Notes: generated by a model not told the origin, from the letters alone. Numbered from the stretch's first letter, positions 16,672 through 25,052 are shown. The stretch is 64,000 nt of DNA from Mesorhizobium sp. (GCA_004963905.1 SUGL01000017.1:62001-126000); one strand, 5' to 3'. Numbers and translations are program-made.

Positions 16672-17762
16672 CAGTGCGCGGTCTTCACCATATCCACCTG
16701 GGTTTCGGTAATCTCGTCGTGCAGTATGTGGTCGAGCCGCTCGGCAACCAACTGATCGTCGCGGCGGATCTCCCGCTTCCAGGGCTGGCGGCCTTTCAGC
16801 ACACCCGATTCGTCGACGATCTCGGCGACATACTCTTCCTGGCGATAGGCCATCACATGGACGCCGGCGACGCCCGGGATTTCCTTCACCTCGTTGATGA
16901 TGTCGATGCAGAGTTGCTTGCCTTCTTTCTTCTGGTCCTGCGCGCCCTCGAGCCGCTTGATCACCGTATCGGGGATATGGATGCCCGGCACGTTGGAACG
17001 GATCCATTTCGCGGTCTTGGCGGAAGCGAGCGGCCCGACGCCGCACAGGATGAAGACTTTTTCCGTGTGCCCCAAGTCCCGCGCCTTCTGCATGAAGGTT
17101 TTGAACATCGGCACGTCGAAGCAGTATTGCGTCTGGATGAATTGCGCGCCGGCAGCGATCTTCTTGCCGAGGTGGATCGGGCGGAAATCGTAAGGCGGTG
17201 CGAAGGGGTTGACGGCAGCACCGAGGAAGACCTGCGGCGGCGTCGTCAGCTTGCGGCCGGACAGGAACTTGCCGTTGTCGCGCATGATGCGGATGGTTTC
17301 GAGCAGCGACATGGAATCGAGATCGAACACCGGCTTGGCGCCCGGCTGGTCGCCGGCCTGAACGCCGTCGCCGGTGAGGCAGAGCATATTGGCGACGCCC
17401 ATCGCCGCCCCGCCCAGCACGTCGCCTTGGATGGCGATGCGGTTCTTGTCGCGGCAGGCGATCTGCATGATCGGGGCGTAACCCATGCGGGTCAAAAGCG
17501 CGCAGATGCCGACCGACGACATGTGGCAGTTGGCGCCGGAGGCATCGACCGCGTTGATGGCGTCGACCCAGCCGTCGAAGATCTTGGCGCGGTTGTAGAC
17601 GTCTTCCGGATCGGCGCTGTCGGGCGGGTTGAGCTCGGTCGTCACCGCAAACTCGCCGCGGCGCAGAACGCGCTCCAGCCGGCCGCGCGAAGTGTGGCCG
17701 GGCAGGGGGTCGAGCGGCAGGTGGATGCCTGCCGGGTTCTCGTCGCGCTGAGGGGCGGTCAT
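16671..17762 (-). CDS. Methylenetetrahydrofolate reductase, MetF type
   Basis: This 363-residue TIM-barrel flavoprotein shows FAVTTELNPPDSADPEDVYNRAK at the start, MQIACRDKNRIAIQGDVLG, MLCLTGDG, GAAVNPFAPP and AGAQFIQTQYCFD. It interconverts 5,10-methylene- and 5-methyl-THF. In this operon, with the corrinoid-to-THF methyltransferase, it probably works in the oxidative direction so that methyl groups can be burned or assimilated. It overlaps the MetV-like gene by four bases, indicating a complex as in acetogen MetF-MetV. No NAD(P)H-specific domain is fused. Confidence 0.85.
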   Translation of the reverse strand: MTAPQRDENPAGIHLPLDPLPGHTSRGRLERVLRRGEFAVTTELNPPDSADPEDVYNRAKIFDGWVDAINAVDASGANCHMSSVGICALLTRMGYAPIMQIACRDKNRIAIQGDVLGGAAMGVANMLCLTGDGVQAGDQPGAKPVFDLDSMSLLETIRIMRDNGKFLSGRKLTTPPQVFLGAAVNPFAPPYDFRPIHLGKKIAAGAQFIQTQYCFDVPMFKTFMQKARDLGHTEKVFILCGVGPLASAKTAKWIRSNVPGIHIPDTVIKRLEGAQDQKKEGKQLCIDIINEVKEIPGVAGVHVMAYRQEEYVAEIVDESGVLKGRQPWKREIRRDDQLVAERLDHILHDEITETQVDMVKTAH

Positions 17763-18349
17763 GCCGAAGCTCCGGGGTTCTTGGCGGCTTCACGCGCGGC
17801 GGCGGCCTGCGCGGTCACTCTGAGCCAGGCCGAGGTTTCGCGCAGCGACTGATCGACCGGCTTCTGCACGGTGAGGATCTTGTCGCCATGCACCATGTTG
17901 CGCGAGCCTTCCCAGGCCTTGACCCAGACGCAGGGCATGTCCGGCTCGACCTCGCAATTGCCGTTGGCGCGCACGCCGCCGCATGGGCCGTTGCGAAGCT
18001 GCTTGGGGCAATTCATCGGGCATGACATGCCGGTGGAGGAAAGCACGCATTGGCCGCACATGCGGCAGTCGAACATGAAGCCCTTGACGCGCTTCTCGAC
18101 GAATTTCACCGGAGCTTCGACACGACCATAGCCGATGCCCTTCCACAGAGGATGCAAAAGCAGGAAGACGTCGGCGAACCTGCCGTAGAACCATTCGAGC
18201 AATCGCGAGTGCCGGATAGACCACAAGCGCACGGCAAAAGTGCGCTGGACGCGCCGCTGCGGCGACACGTCGGCAGGCTTGTAATCGGACTTCGGCGCTG
18301 CCTTCTTGACCAATGTGGCCTGGGTAACCGCCGGCTGCTTCTCAGACAT
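17759..18349 (-). CDS. MetV-like methylenetetrahydrofolate reductase C-terminal (MTHFR_C) protein
   Basis: This 196-residue protein has eight cysteines in a tight array (C95, C98, C101, C110, C114, C123, C132, C140) within FDCRMCGQCVLSSTGMSCP and NCPKQLRNGPCGG. That is enough for two metal or iron-sulfur centres. This matches the MTHFR_C/MetV family, which in acetogens forms a complex with MetF. The N-terminal 90 residues are basic and may contain a peripheral membrane segment (ADVFLLLHPLW). It sits between MetF and a PF13769-like gene, with overlaps on both sides. Confidence 0.8.
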   Translation of the reverse strand: MSEKQPAVTQATLVKKAAPKSDYKPADVSPQRRVQRTFAVRLWSIRHSRLLEWFYGRFADVFLLLHPLWKGIGYGRVEAPVKFVEKRVKGFMFDCRMCGQCVLSSTGMSCPMNCPKQLRNGPCGGVRANGNCEVEPDMPCVWVKAWEGSRNMVHGDKILTVQKPVDQSLRETSAWLRVTAQAAAAREAAKNPGASA

Positions 18350-18644
18350 TTTCTTTCCCGCCAGCCTTGACCAGAGCGACCAGCCGCTCGCGGTCGTATT
18401 TCGCGTCGAGTTCCTGGTAGGCCTTCTCGACCTCGGCCTCGATGTCGTCGCCGACCGGAACCGGGTCGGCCTTGCGCCATTCGGCCAGATAATCGTCGGT
18501 GCCGCCGGCGCCGGTGCGCATGGCGCACATGTCGATCGCCTCGGTGAAGCGCAGCGGCAATTCGCGCTTGGCGTTCTGCCGGCCCTTCTTGACGATGACC
18601 TGCGCAGGGATGTCGCGCCAGTAGACGACGATCAGATCGGCCAT
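18342..18644 (-). CDS. Small 'virulence factor' family protein (PF13769-like), first gene of the THF/corrinoid operon
   Basis: This 100-residue protein begins MADLIVVYWRDIPAQVIVKK and has the conserved RFTEAIDMCAMRTGAGGTDDYLAEWRK block. It matches what is called the virulence factor domain, a name with no biochemical basis. It heads the operon with MetV, MetF, the methyltransferase and the activator, and overlaps MetV by eight bases. I infer a structural or regulatory role in one-carbon transfer rather than virulence. GCGAC/GTCGC elements lie upstream at 18729-18748. Confidence 0.7.
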   Translation of the reverse strand: MADLIVVYWRDIPAQVIVKKGRQNAKRELPLRFTEAIDMCAMRTGAGGTDDYLAEWRKADPVPVGDDIEAEVEKAYQELDAKYDRERLVALVKAGGKENV

Positions 18645-18862
18645 GAATTCTCAACTCCTCGATGTTGGGAGCATTGCCGCATGCGCCCTTGGGCCGCTTG
18701 TTATGGGACGACGCGCGCGCCTTCAAAAGCGACGCTGGCGGAGGTCGCAAATGGAAAGGTCATGAGCGCGGATTGAGAGACAGGGTCTCCATCGTCGACG
18801 GCAAGGGGCCGGGGAGGTGTCAGTCCTGCCACACAGGCCGTGACTCAGCTAGCTTTCGCAGT

Positions 18863-19087
18863 TCAGGGAGATCGGTCGGTGGAGACTTTGCCCACTCCGC
18901 GAACTTTTTCCCAATCGGCAGCCGGGATCGTCACCACAAGCCCATCCAACATCTGTATCTCGGCTGCTTCAACGGCCTTATGCCGGATGAAATCGCTAAG
19001 ATTGGTGTGTGCCTGACGGGCAGCAGCTTCAAGAAGCTCATGTTCGTCAGAGGTGACGCGAATATTGATAAGGGCCGTGTTGGACAT
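18863..19087 (-). CDS. Solitary DUF1778-like ribbon-helix-helix antitoxin
   Basis: This 74-residue protein has an RHH N-terminus (ALINIRVTSDEHELLEAAARQAHTNLSDFIRHKAVEAAEIQ) similar to TacA antitoxins and a short C-terminal tail. No GNAT toxin gene is found in the 218 bp downstream or nearby. It may be an orphan regulator, an antitoxin for the toxin elsewhere, or the remnant of a decayed pair. Confidence 0.7.
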   Translation of the reverse strand: MSNTALINIRVTSDEHELLEAAARQAHTNLSDFIRHKAVEAAEIQMLDGLVVTIPAADWEKVRGVGKVSTDRSP

Positions 19088-19103
19088 CGGCAGAACTCAC
19101 TTT

Positions 19104-19126
19104 CCTGTAGGACAATAGCATACAGG
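19104..19126 (-). promoter_or_regulatory. Inverted repeat CCTGTA-N11-TACAGG upstream of the solitary antitoxin
   Basis: A perfect 6-bp inverted repeat beginning 16 nt before the ATG; a candidate autoregulatory site. Short arms make chance possible. Confidence 0.35.
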
Positions 19127-19144
19127 GCGACCAATTGGCCGGGC

Positions 19145-19927
19145 TTACCAGACACGCTTGGTCAGGCCGGTCCAGAGGTAGAACCAGATTGTCGGGTGAT
19201 ACCATTGTTTGGACGGCAGATTCGGATCGATCGTTTCGAGCTTTCCGGCCAGCGCGTCGCTGACCGCCTCGACGCAGATGTCGCGCGAAAAGGCCGCCTG
19301 CCGCAGCGCGTAGCTGGCGATGGTGTCGCCCTGTTTCGGCTTGCCGCGCGCCTGCTTCAGCACGCCGCCGGTGTCGACACCGGCATCGACCAGATGCACG
19401 GTGGTGCCGAAGTTCCCTTGATCGCCGGAGGCAAGCGCCCAGTAGCCGCCATTCATGCCGCGATATTTCGGCGCGATGCCGGCATGATAGTTCAGCACCG
19501 GGCAGGGCATCTTCGCGAGGGGGTCTTTCGACAGCAGGCGGCAGCCGGCGAGCAGCACGACACCTGGCTTGAGGTTTGCAATCTCCTTGAGGCACTCTGG
19601 CCCGTTGGCGGACGGGACGTGGATGACCGTCTGGCCTGGGCGAGGCCCGGTCTCGAGCTTCTCCTCAGCAATCAGGCGTGCGGCGTGGCCGGCGAGGAAG
19701 CGCTTGCCGAGCCTGGTCAGCACCATGGTGCCGAGCTGGCCGATGGCCGAGATCCAGCCCTGCCGCCGCGCCCGGCCGAGAAGCAAGCGCTTTTTGGATT
19801 CAGGGGTTTCGAGGATGACGCTGACAGGGCCGACACCATCGGCGATGGCGTTGACGATCGCCCAGATGTGCGGACCGCCCTCGGTGACGACCACGATCGG
19901 TCGTGGACTGGGTTCCGACGCTGCCAT
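19145..19927 (-). CDS. Formyltransferase-family protein
   Basis: This 260-residue protein carries the formyltransferase core NYHAGIAPKYRGMNGGYWAL followed by GNFGTTVHLVDAGVDTGGVL, so the catalytic Asn-His-Asp set of PurN/Fmt-type enzymes is visible. These enzymes use 10-formyl-THF, so it may consume one-carbon units produced by the adjacent folate operon. The N-terminal half is unlike PurN or Fmt. Its acceptor is unknown; sugar-nucleotide N-formylation is one possibility. Confidence 0.75.
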   Translation of the reverse strand: MAASEPSPRPIVVVTEGGPHIWAIVNAIADGVGPVSVILETPESKKRLLLGRARRQGWISAIGQLGTMVLTRLGKRFLAGHAARLIAEEKLETGPRPGQTVIHVPSANGPECLKEIANLKPGVVLLAGCRLLSKDPLAKMPCPVLNYHAGIAPKYRGMNGGYWALASGDQGNFGTTVHLVDAGVDTGGVLKQARGKPKQGDTIASYALRQAAFSRDICVEAVSDALAGKLETIDPNLPSKQWYHPTIWFYLWTGLTKRVW

Positions 19928-19991
19928 GGCAAGCCCCCGCTCTCAAAGTCGGGCGCATGCTAGGGCGAGCGGGTTAATCCTTGGTGAGCCG

Positions 19992-20567
19992 TCAGCGTTT
20001 GAATTCCATGATGTCGAGCTTCGATTCGTAATGGGGCGCGGGGAATTCGATGCGCCATTCGGTGGCGCTGTTGCGGAAGGCGTAGCCGACCTGGTCGCTT
20101 TCGGGGCCGCTGCCATAGGGCTTGGCCTTGTCGTCATTGACCGAGAACGAGCCGAGATAGATGGCGCGCTTCTCGCCGTCGTCGAAGAAGCGGCCGACGG
20201 TGCGCTGCGAGCCGCTGATCTTTTGCAGCCGCCAGCCGGAGCCGTCGTCGGTCACTTTGCATTTGAACCAGCCATAGATGACGAGCGGGCTCAGGCCGCC
20301 GGCCTTGATGGTGCGGCATTTCCAGTTGCCGGTCAGGTCCTTGTCGGAGAAAGCGACCAGCGGCTTGGCGAGCAACAGGTCGAGTTGCTTGACCTCGGCG
20401 GGATTGCCGGCCTTCGCTTCCTCGAGGGCCGCCTTGCGCGTCTCGCCATATTTGTCGAGCCGCGCCTTGTCGGTGGCGGTGATCAGCTTCTGCACCTCGC
20501 CGTCTGCATGGGCCGGCAGGGCAAAGCCGATGAGGCAAAGGGCGGCAAGCAGCAGGCGAGGGGTCAT
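19992..20567 (-). CDS. DUF4893 exported protein
   Basis: This 191-residue protein has a signal peptide (LLLAALCLIGFALPAHA, cleavage near residue 19). Its body matches DUF4893 (LTGNWKCRTIKAGGL, FFDDGEKRAIYLGSF, EWRIEFPAPHYESKLDIMEFKR). Two Cys may pair. I chose the ATG at 20567, which gives a clean signal peptide and has GGGA upstream; the longer reading from 20618 does not. Function unknown. Confidence 0.75.
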   Translation of the reverse strand: MTPRLLLAALCLIGFALPAHADGEVQKLITATDKARLDKYGETRKAALEEAKAGNPAEVKQLDLLLAKPLVAFSDKDLTGNWKCRTIKAGGLSPLVIYGWFKCKVTDDGSGWRLQKISGSQRTVGRFFDDGEKRAIYLGSFSVNDDKAKPYGSGPESDQVGYAFRNSATEWRIEFPAPHYESKLDIMEFKR

Positions 20568-20686
20568 GGGTGGTTCCCGGATCGGAGGCTGGAACAGCGG
20601 TTTCTCGGTCTGGCGCACAACTTACCCGTTCGCGGGCCGCTGTCATCCGTGCTTAACAGCAGCGGGCGGAAATGACGGTGTGATCG

Positions 20687-21601
20687 ATGCGTATCTTGCT
20701 CACAGGATCGTCCGGCTGGCTGGGGAGCGCGCTTGCGCCGAGGCTGCGCGGCCTTGGCCATCAGGTGGTCGGCCTCGACCCGGTTGCGTCGGCGCAGACC
20801 GAGGTGGTCGGCTCGGTTGCCGATCGGCGGCTCGTGCTGCGGACCATCGGCGAGAACGGCATCGAGGCCATCATCCACAGCGGCGCGCTGCACAAGCCGA
20901 ATATCGAACATTTTGAAAACACAGACTTCGTCGCGACGAACGTGCAAGGCACGCTCAATCTGCTCGACGCGGCGGTGGCGCATGGAGTCCGGCGTTTCGT
21001 CTTCACCTCGACGACATCGCTGATGATTTCACAGGCGATCCGCGCCGGCTTCCAAGGCGGCGCTCGCCAGGCCGCCTGGCTGACGGAGGAGATGTCGCCG
21101 GAGCCGCGCAACATCTATGGCGTCACGAAACTCGCGGCCGAGCATCTCAGCCGCCTCTATCATCTCGAGCACGGGCTACCGGTGGTGGTGCTGCGCACAG
21201 CCCGCTTCTTTCCCGAGGCCGACGACATGGCGCATGCGATCGAGCAATCCGACGCCAATACGAAAGCGAACGAGCTGCTGTTCCGCCGGCTGACGGTGGA
21301 GGATGCGGCCGACGCCCATGTCGCTGCATTGGAGAAGGCGCCGAGCCTCGGCTTCGACATCTTCATCGTCTCGGCGCCGACGCCGTTCCAGCCAAACGAT
21401 TGCGCCGAGCTGATCGCCGACGCGCCTTCCGCCGTGGCGCGTTATTTTCCTGATTATCCCAGACTCTATGCGCGGAAAGGCTGGACGATGTTTTCCTCGA
21501 TCGACCGCGTCTACGATCCGTCGCGAGCAAGGGAGAAGCTGGGTTTTACCTGCAAGACGAGCTTTGCCGATGTGCTGGCGGCGCTCGAAGCGGAGGCGTG
21601 A
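20687..21601 (+). CDS. NAD(P)-dependent epimerase/dehydratase (extended SDR)
   Basis: This 304-residue protein has the N-terminal nucleotide motif LLTGSSGWLG and the active-site pair in IYGVTKLAAEHL (Tyr-x-x-x-Lys), with TSTTSL supplying the Ser/Thr. It belongs to the extended short-chain dehydrogenase family (sugar epimerases, uronate dehydrogenases). There is no sugar cluster nearby, so the substrate is open. Confidence 0.8.
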   Translation: MRILLTGSSGWLGSALAPRLRGLGHQVVGLDPVASAQTEVVGSVADRRLVLRTIGENGIEAIIHSGALHKPNIEHFENTDFVATNVQGTLNLLDAAVAHGVRRFVFTSTTSLMISQAIRAGFQGGARQAAWLTEEMSPEPRNIYGVTKLAAEHLSRLYHLEHGLPVVVLRTARFFPEADDMAHAIEQSDANTKANELLFRRLTVEDAADAHVAALEKAPSLGFDIFIVSAPTPFQPNDCAELIADAPSAVARYFPDYPRLYARKGWTMFSSIDRVYDPSRAREKLGFTCKTSFADVLAALEAEA

Positions 21602-21606
21602 GGCCG

Positions 21607-22236
21607 TCAGGCGCCTGCTGCCGCTCGCGCCAGTTCGCCGGTCAGATCGCCATAGCCGGTCGAGCGGCGCTCATAGGCGAGGCCGAGCATGGCCGCGGCT
21701 TTCTCGGCCACTTTGTCGAGCTCCGGATCGTCGGTCTGGGCGAGATAGATCAGCTTCTCGTAATTGCCGAAATAGTCCTTGATCAGTTCGGGATGCCGGT
21801 CGAGGCCGAGCGGCTTGATGAAGAAGGCCTCGAACTGGCGGCAGAGGAAGTCGGTCATGTAGAACGACATCATGTCGTCGTCGGCGACCTTCGCATAGGC
21901 GTCCATGCCTTGGTAGAAGGCAAAGCAGTGCGGCCCGGCCATGCGCTCGACGCCATGCTTTTCGATCACGCGGTCGAGCAAGCCGCCGGTTCCGCAGTCG
22001 GCATAGCCGACGAAGATGTGCCGATAACCTTCCGCCTTGGCCTTCTCGATCGCCTTGTCCATCGCCGGCGCGATACGGTCCGGATAGAAATGGAACTCGG
22101 CCGGCAGGCAGGTCAGCTCGAGATGGTCGAGCTTTAGCTGTTGCTTGACGGCCAAAACTTCGCGCGCAATCATCCCGCAGGCGATGACGAGCAGCCTGTC
22201 CGTTTGATTCGGTTCCGTTTTTTGCGTTTTGACCAA
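21607..22236 (-). CDS. DUF1638 protein
   Basis: This 209-residue soluble protein belongs to DUF1638. Visible conserved features are VIACGMIAREV (C20), LPAEFHFYPDRI, YADCGTGGLLD (C81) and GPHCFAFYQG (H103, C104); these cysteines could bind a metal. DUF1638 genes are often found beside MttB and corrinoid protein genes in other genomes (general knowledge), as here. The biochemical role is unknown. I favour a metal- or cofactor-handling function in the methyltransferase system. Confidence 0.75.
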   Translation of the reverse strand: MVKTQKTEPNQTDRLLVIACGMIAREVLAVKQQLKLDHLELTCLPAEFHFYPDRIAPAMDKAIEKAKAEGYRHIFVGYADCGTGGLLDRVIEKHGVERMAGPHCFAFYQGMDAYAKVADDDMMSFYMTDFLCRQFEAFFIKPLGLDRHPELIKDYFGNYEKLIYLAQTDDPELDKVAEKAAAMLGLAYERRSTGYGDLTGELARAAAGA

Positions 22237-22288
22237 GTCTGACCGGCTTTCGCTGCGGGGCTAATATCTGTCGAGGGAGACACCGTTC

Positions 22289-22426
22289 ATGAAACTGCTA
22301 CGCATCGCGCCGATGGCCATCCTTGCCTGCGCGCTTGCACTCACCGCCTGCGCCAACACCATTCGGGGCGTCGGCAAGGATGTCAAATCGACTGCAAGGG
22401 CGGTCAAAGACACTGTCGCCAACTGA
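22289..22426 (+). CDS. Entericidin-like small lipoprotein
   Basis: A 45-residue peptide with a lipoprotein signal (MKLLRIAPMAILACALALTA-C) is followed by ANTIRGVGKDVKSTARAVKDTVAN, the entericidin A/B pattern. The lipid-modified Cys would be residue 21. It is followed by a strong bidirectional terminator. Entericidins are envelope lipoproteins linked to stress and cell lysis in E. coli; their role in rhizobia is not settled. Confidence 0.8.
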   Translation: MKLLRIAPMAILACALALTACANTIRGVGKDVKSTARAVKDTVAN

Positions 22427-22454
22427 TCGGCAGCCCCGTCCATCATTTGGGAAC

Positions 22455-22486
22455 AAAAAAGCCGCGCTGCAAGGCGCGGCTTTTTT
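22455..22486. terminator. Bidirectional terminator between entericidin and corrinoid protein genes
   Basis: A perfect 13-bp stem AAAAAAGCCGCGC / GCGCGGCTTTTTT with a 6-nt loop works in both directions for the two convergent genes. Confidence 0.9.
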
Positions 22487-22508
22487 CGATCCATCCTGAT
22501 GCCTCGGG

Positions 22509-23207
22509 TCAGGCGGAAGCGCGAACGTTGTGCTTGCGCTTCATGAAGTCCTTGGCGGTCTCGACCGCCACCGCCGCGTCGCGGCAATAGGCGTCGGCGC
22601 CGACGGCCTTGCCGAACTCTTCGTTGAGCGGGGCGCCGCCGACCAGCACGACATAGTCGTCGCGGATGCCCTTTTCCTTCATCGTGTCGATGACGACCTT
22701 CATGTAGGGCATGGTGGTGGTGAGCAGCGCCGACATGCCGATGATGTCGGGCTGATGCTGCTCGATCGCGTCCAGATATTTCTCGACCGCGTTGTTGATG
22801 CCGAGATCGATGACGTCGAAGCCGGCGCCTTCCATCATCATGCCGACGAGGTTCTTGCCGATGTCGTGGATGTCGCCCTTGACGGTGCCGATCACCATCT
22901 TGCCCTGCTTGGGCGCGCCGGTGGCGGCGAGCAGCGGGCGCAGGATGGCCATGCCGGCCTTCATGGCGTTGGCCGACAGCAGCACTTCCGGCACGAAGAG
23001 GATGCCGTCGCGGAAATCCTCGCCGACGATGCGCATGCCTTCGACCAGCGCTTCGGTGAGCACCGTGTAGGGCTGCCAGCCGCGCTCGAGAAGGATATGC
23101 GTGCCTTCCTCGATTTCTTCCTTCAGCCCGTCATAGAGGTCGTCGTGCATCTGCTGCACGAGTTCCTCGTCGGAAAGCTCGGAAAGGATGATCTCGTCGT
23201 CGGACAT
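22509..23207 (-). CDS. Corrinoid (B12-binding) methyl carrier protein, MtbC/MttC-like
   Basis: This 232-residue protein has an N-terminal four-helix cap and a Rossmann B12 domain. Base-off/His-on signature residues are D112-x-H114-x-x-G117 in GDIHDIGKNLVG, with S159 in GMSALLTTTMPYM and GGAPLNEEFG. It should carry the methyl group between MttB proteins and the THF methyltransferase. The first 34 residues hold 14 Asp/Glu and one Lys, in contrast to Arg-rich tails on its expected partners. It is the only corrinoid carrier in the window, so both MttB proteins may share it. Divergent from MttB 1. Confidence 0.9.
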   Translation of the reverse strand: MSDDEIILSELSDEELVQQMHDDLYDGLKEEIEEGTHILLERGWQPYTVLTEALVEGMRIVGEDFRDGILFVPEVLLSANAMKAGMAILRPLLAATGAPKQGKMVIGTVKGDIHDIGKNLVGMMMEGAGFDVIDLGINNAVEKYLDAIEQHQPDIIGMSALLTTTMPYMKVVIDTMKEKGIRDDYVVLVGGAPLNEEFGKAVGADAYCRDAAVAVETAKDFMKRKHNVRASA

Positions 23208-23304
23208 TTTTTCTCGGGCTCCTTGCTGCTCGGAATGCTTGCTGCAGCTTAAAATCGATGCGCCAATACCTAACCCGCGAGGGCAAGGTAGCCATAGCTG
23301 ATTT

Positions 23305-23330
23305 GCGACTTCCCGCAAAAGGAAAGCGAC
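23305..23330 (-). promoter_or_regulatory. Direct repeat GTCGC-N16-GTCGC between corrinoid protein and MttB 1 genes
   Basis: On the plus strand GCGAC occurs at 23305-23309 and 23326-23330, exactly 21 bp apart. Read toward the corrinoid gene this is GTCGC-N16-GTCGCAAA, the same as upstream of dehydrogenase 1. A further TGTCG-N6-CGACA inverted repeat lies at 23352-23367. The site could control both divergent genes. Confidence 0.5.
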
Positions 23331-23477
23331 TGAAAAGTTGGCGCTTTTTCTTGTCGATTTTGCGACAGGCGTTGGCGCTGGCGGGCCGTTTCCAATAGGG
23401 TGCATGGCTACGATCCGGCAAGAAGCGGCGGCAAACCGGCCGCGAGCCAATTCAGGTCAAATTTAGGATGGACGATC

Positions 23478-25052
23478 ATGAGCGATAACGCGTCAGTCGA
23501 GCAGGAAGCGTCGGGTGGAAGACGCGGACGCGGCGCCAGTGGCGGCGCGGCGGCCAGGCGCGCGGCACGCGCCGGCGGCGGCCCGGGCACCCAGCTCACC
23601 TATATCAAGCGCAAGATCAACGTCTACGAGGTCCTCGACGAGGAAGGCCTGGCGCTGATCGAGAAGAACACCGATACGGTGCTGGAAGAGATCGGCATCA
23701 TCTTCCGCGACGATGCCGAGGCGCTCGCGCTCTGGAAAGAGGCTGGCGCCGACGTGAAAGGCGAGCGCGTGCATTTCCCCAAAGGGCTCTGCCGCTCGCT
23801 CTTGAAGACCGCGCCCTCGATCTACACCCAGCATGCCCGTAATCCCGAGCGTTCCGTGCAGATCGGCGGCAAGGCGACGGTGTTCGCGCCGGTCTACGGC
23901 CCGCCCTTCGTGCGCGACCTCGATGGCAACCGCCGTTACGCGACGCTCGAGGATTTCCAGAATTTCGTGAAGCTCGCCTATATGGCGCCGTCGATCCATC
24001 ACTCGGGCGGCACGGTGTGCGAGCCGGTCGACGTGCCGGTCAACAAGCGGCATCTGGATATGGTCTACAGCCACATCCGCTACTCGGACAAACCGTTCAT
24101 GGGCTCGGTGACCGCGCCGGAACGGGCCGAGGACACGGTGGCGATGGCCAAGATCGTGTTCGGCGACGACTTCGTCGAGAACAACACCGTGTTGACCAGC
24201 CTGATCAACGCCAACTCGCCGATGGTGTTCGACGAGACGATGCTCGGCGCGCTGAAGGTCTATTCGCGCCACAACCAGGCCTGCATCGTGACGCCCTTCA
24301 TCCTGGCCGGCGCGATGAGCCCGGTGACGGTCGCCGGAACGCTGACGCAGATCCTGGCCGAGGTGCTGGCGGGCGCTTCGTTCACGCAGCTGATCAGGCC
24401 CGGCGCGCCGGTGCTGTTCGGCACCTTCGCCTCGTCGATCTCGATGCAGTCGGGCGCGCCGACCTTCGGCACCCCGGAGCCGTCGCTGGTCTCCTATGGC
24501 GCGGCGCAGCTCGCCCGCCGGCTTGGCCTGCCGTTCCGCACCGGCGGCTCGCTCTGCGCCTCGAAGATCCCGGATGCGCAGGCCGCCTATGAGAGCGCCA
24601 ACACGCTGAACTCGACGATCCTTGCCGGCACCAATTTCGTGCTGCATTCGGCAGGCTGGCTCGAGGGCGGTCTCGCCTCCTGCTACGAAAAATTCATGAT
24701 GGACATCGACCAGCTCGGCATGACGCAAAAATTCTCCGAAGGCGTCGACCTGTCGGAGAACGGACAGGCGATGGATGCCATCCGCCAGGTCGGTCCGGGC
24801 AGCCACTATCTCGGCTGCGACCACACGCAGGCTAATTTCCAGACGGCCTTCTATCGCTCCAACATCGCCGACAACAATTCCTACGAGCAGTGGCTGGCCG
24901 AAGGCGAGAAGACGGCGCCGCAGCGCGCCAACGAGCTCGCCCGCCGCTGGCTGGAAAGCTACGAGGCTCCGCATCTCGATCCGGCGATCGACGAGGCGCT
25001 GAAGGACTTCATCGCCAAGAAGAAAGCCTCGATGGCCGACGCCTTCACTTGA
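23478..25052 (+). CDS. MttB-superfamily methyltransferase (non-pyrrolysine), copy 1
   Basis: This 524-residue TIM-barrel protein of the trimethylamine methyltransferase family contains TLTSLINANSPMVFDETMLGALK-type and HSAGWLEGGLASCYEK blocks shared with the copy at 41812-43389. The frame runs through without an in-frame TAG, so it lacks pyrrolysine. Characterised non-pyrrolysine members such as MtgB demethylate glycine betaine, and others use carnitine or proline betaine. Residues 12-37 form a Gly/Ala/Arg-rich extension not expected in the barrel. The ATG at 23478 has AGGA upstream. It is divergent from the corrinoid protein gene. Confidence 0.9.
   Translation: MSDNASVEQEASGGRRGRGASGGAAARRAARAGGGPGTQLTYIKRKINVYEVLDEEGLALIEKNTDTVLEEIGIIFRDDAEALALWKEAGADVKGERVHFPKGLCRSLLKTAPSIYTQHARNPERSVQIGGKATVFAPVYGPPFVRDLDGNRRYATLEDFQNFVKLAYMAPSIHHSGGTVCEPVDVPVNKRHLDMVYSHIRYSDKPFMGSVTAPERAEDTVAMAKIVFGDDFVENNTVLTSLINANSPMVFDETMLGALKVYSRHNQACIVTPFILAGAMSPVTVAGTLTQILAEVLAGASFTQLIRPGAPVLFGTFASSISMQSGAPTFGTPEPSLVSYGAAQLARRLGLPFRTGGSLCASKIPDAQAAYESANTLNSTILAGTNFVLHSAGWLEGGLASCYEKFMMDIDQLGMTQKFSEGVDLSENGQAMDAIRQVGPGSHYLGCDHTQANFQTAFYRSNIADNNSYEQWLAEGEKTAPQRANELARRWLESYEAPHLDPAIDEALKDFIAKKKASMADAFT

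Noticed and set aside
18790..18862. Possible cobalamin riboswitch upstream of the folate/corrinoid operon
   Set aside because: AGTCCTGCC-like letters are present, but the conserved cobalamin-riboswitch core and order of helices are not; also no such element was found before MttB or cobQ.
23478..25052. Pyrrolysine-containing MttB
   Set aside because: No in-frame TAG in either MttB-like gene and no pylTSBCD genes in the window.
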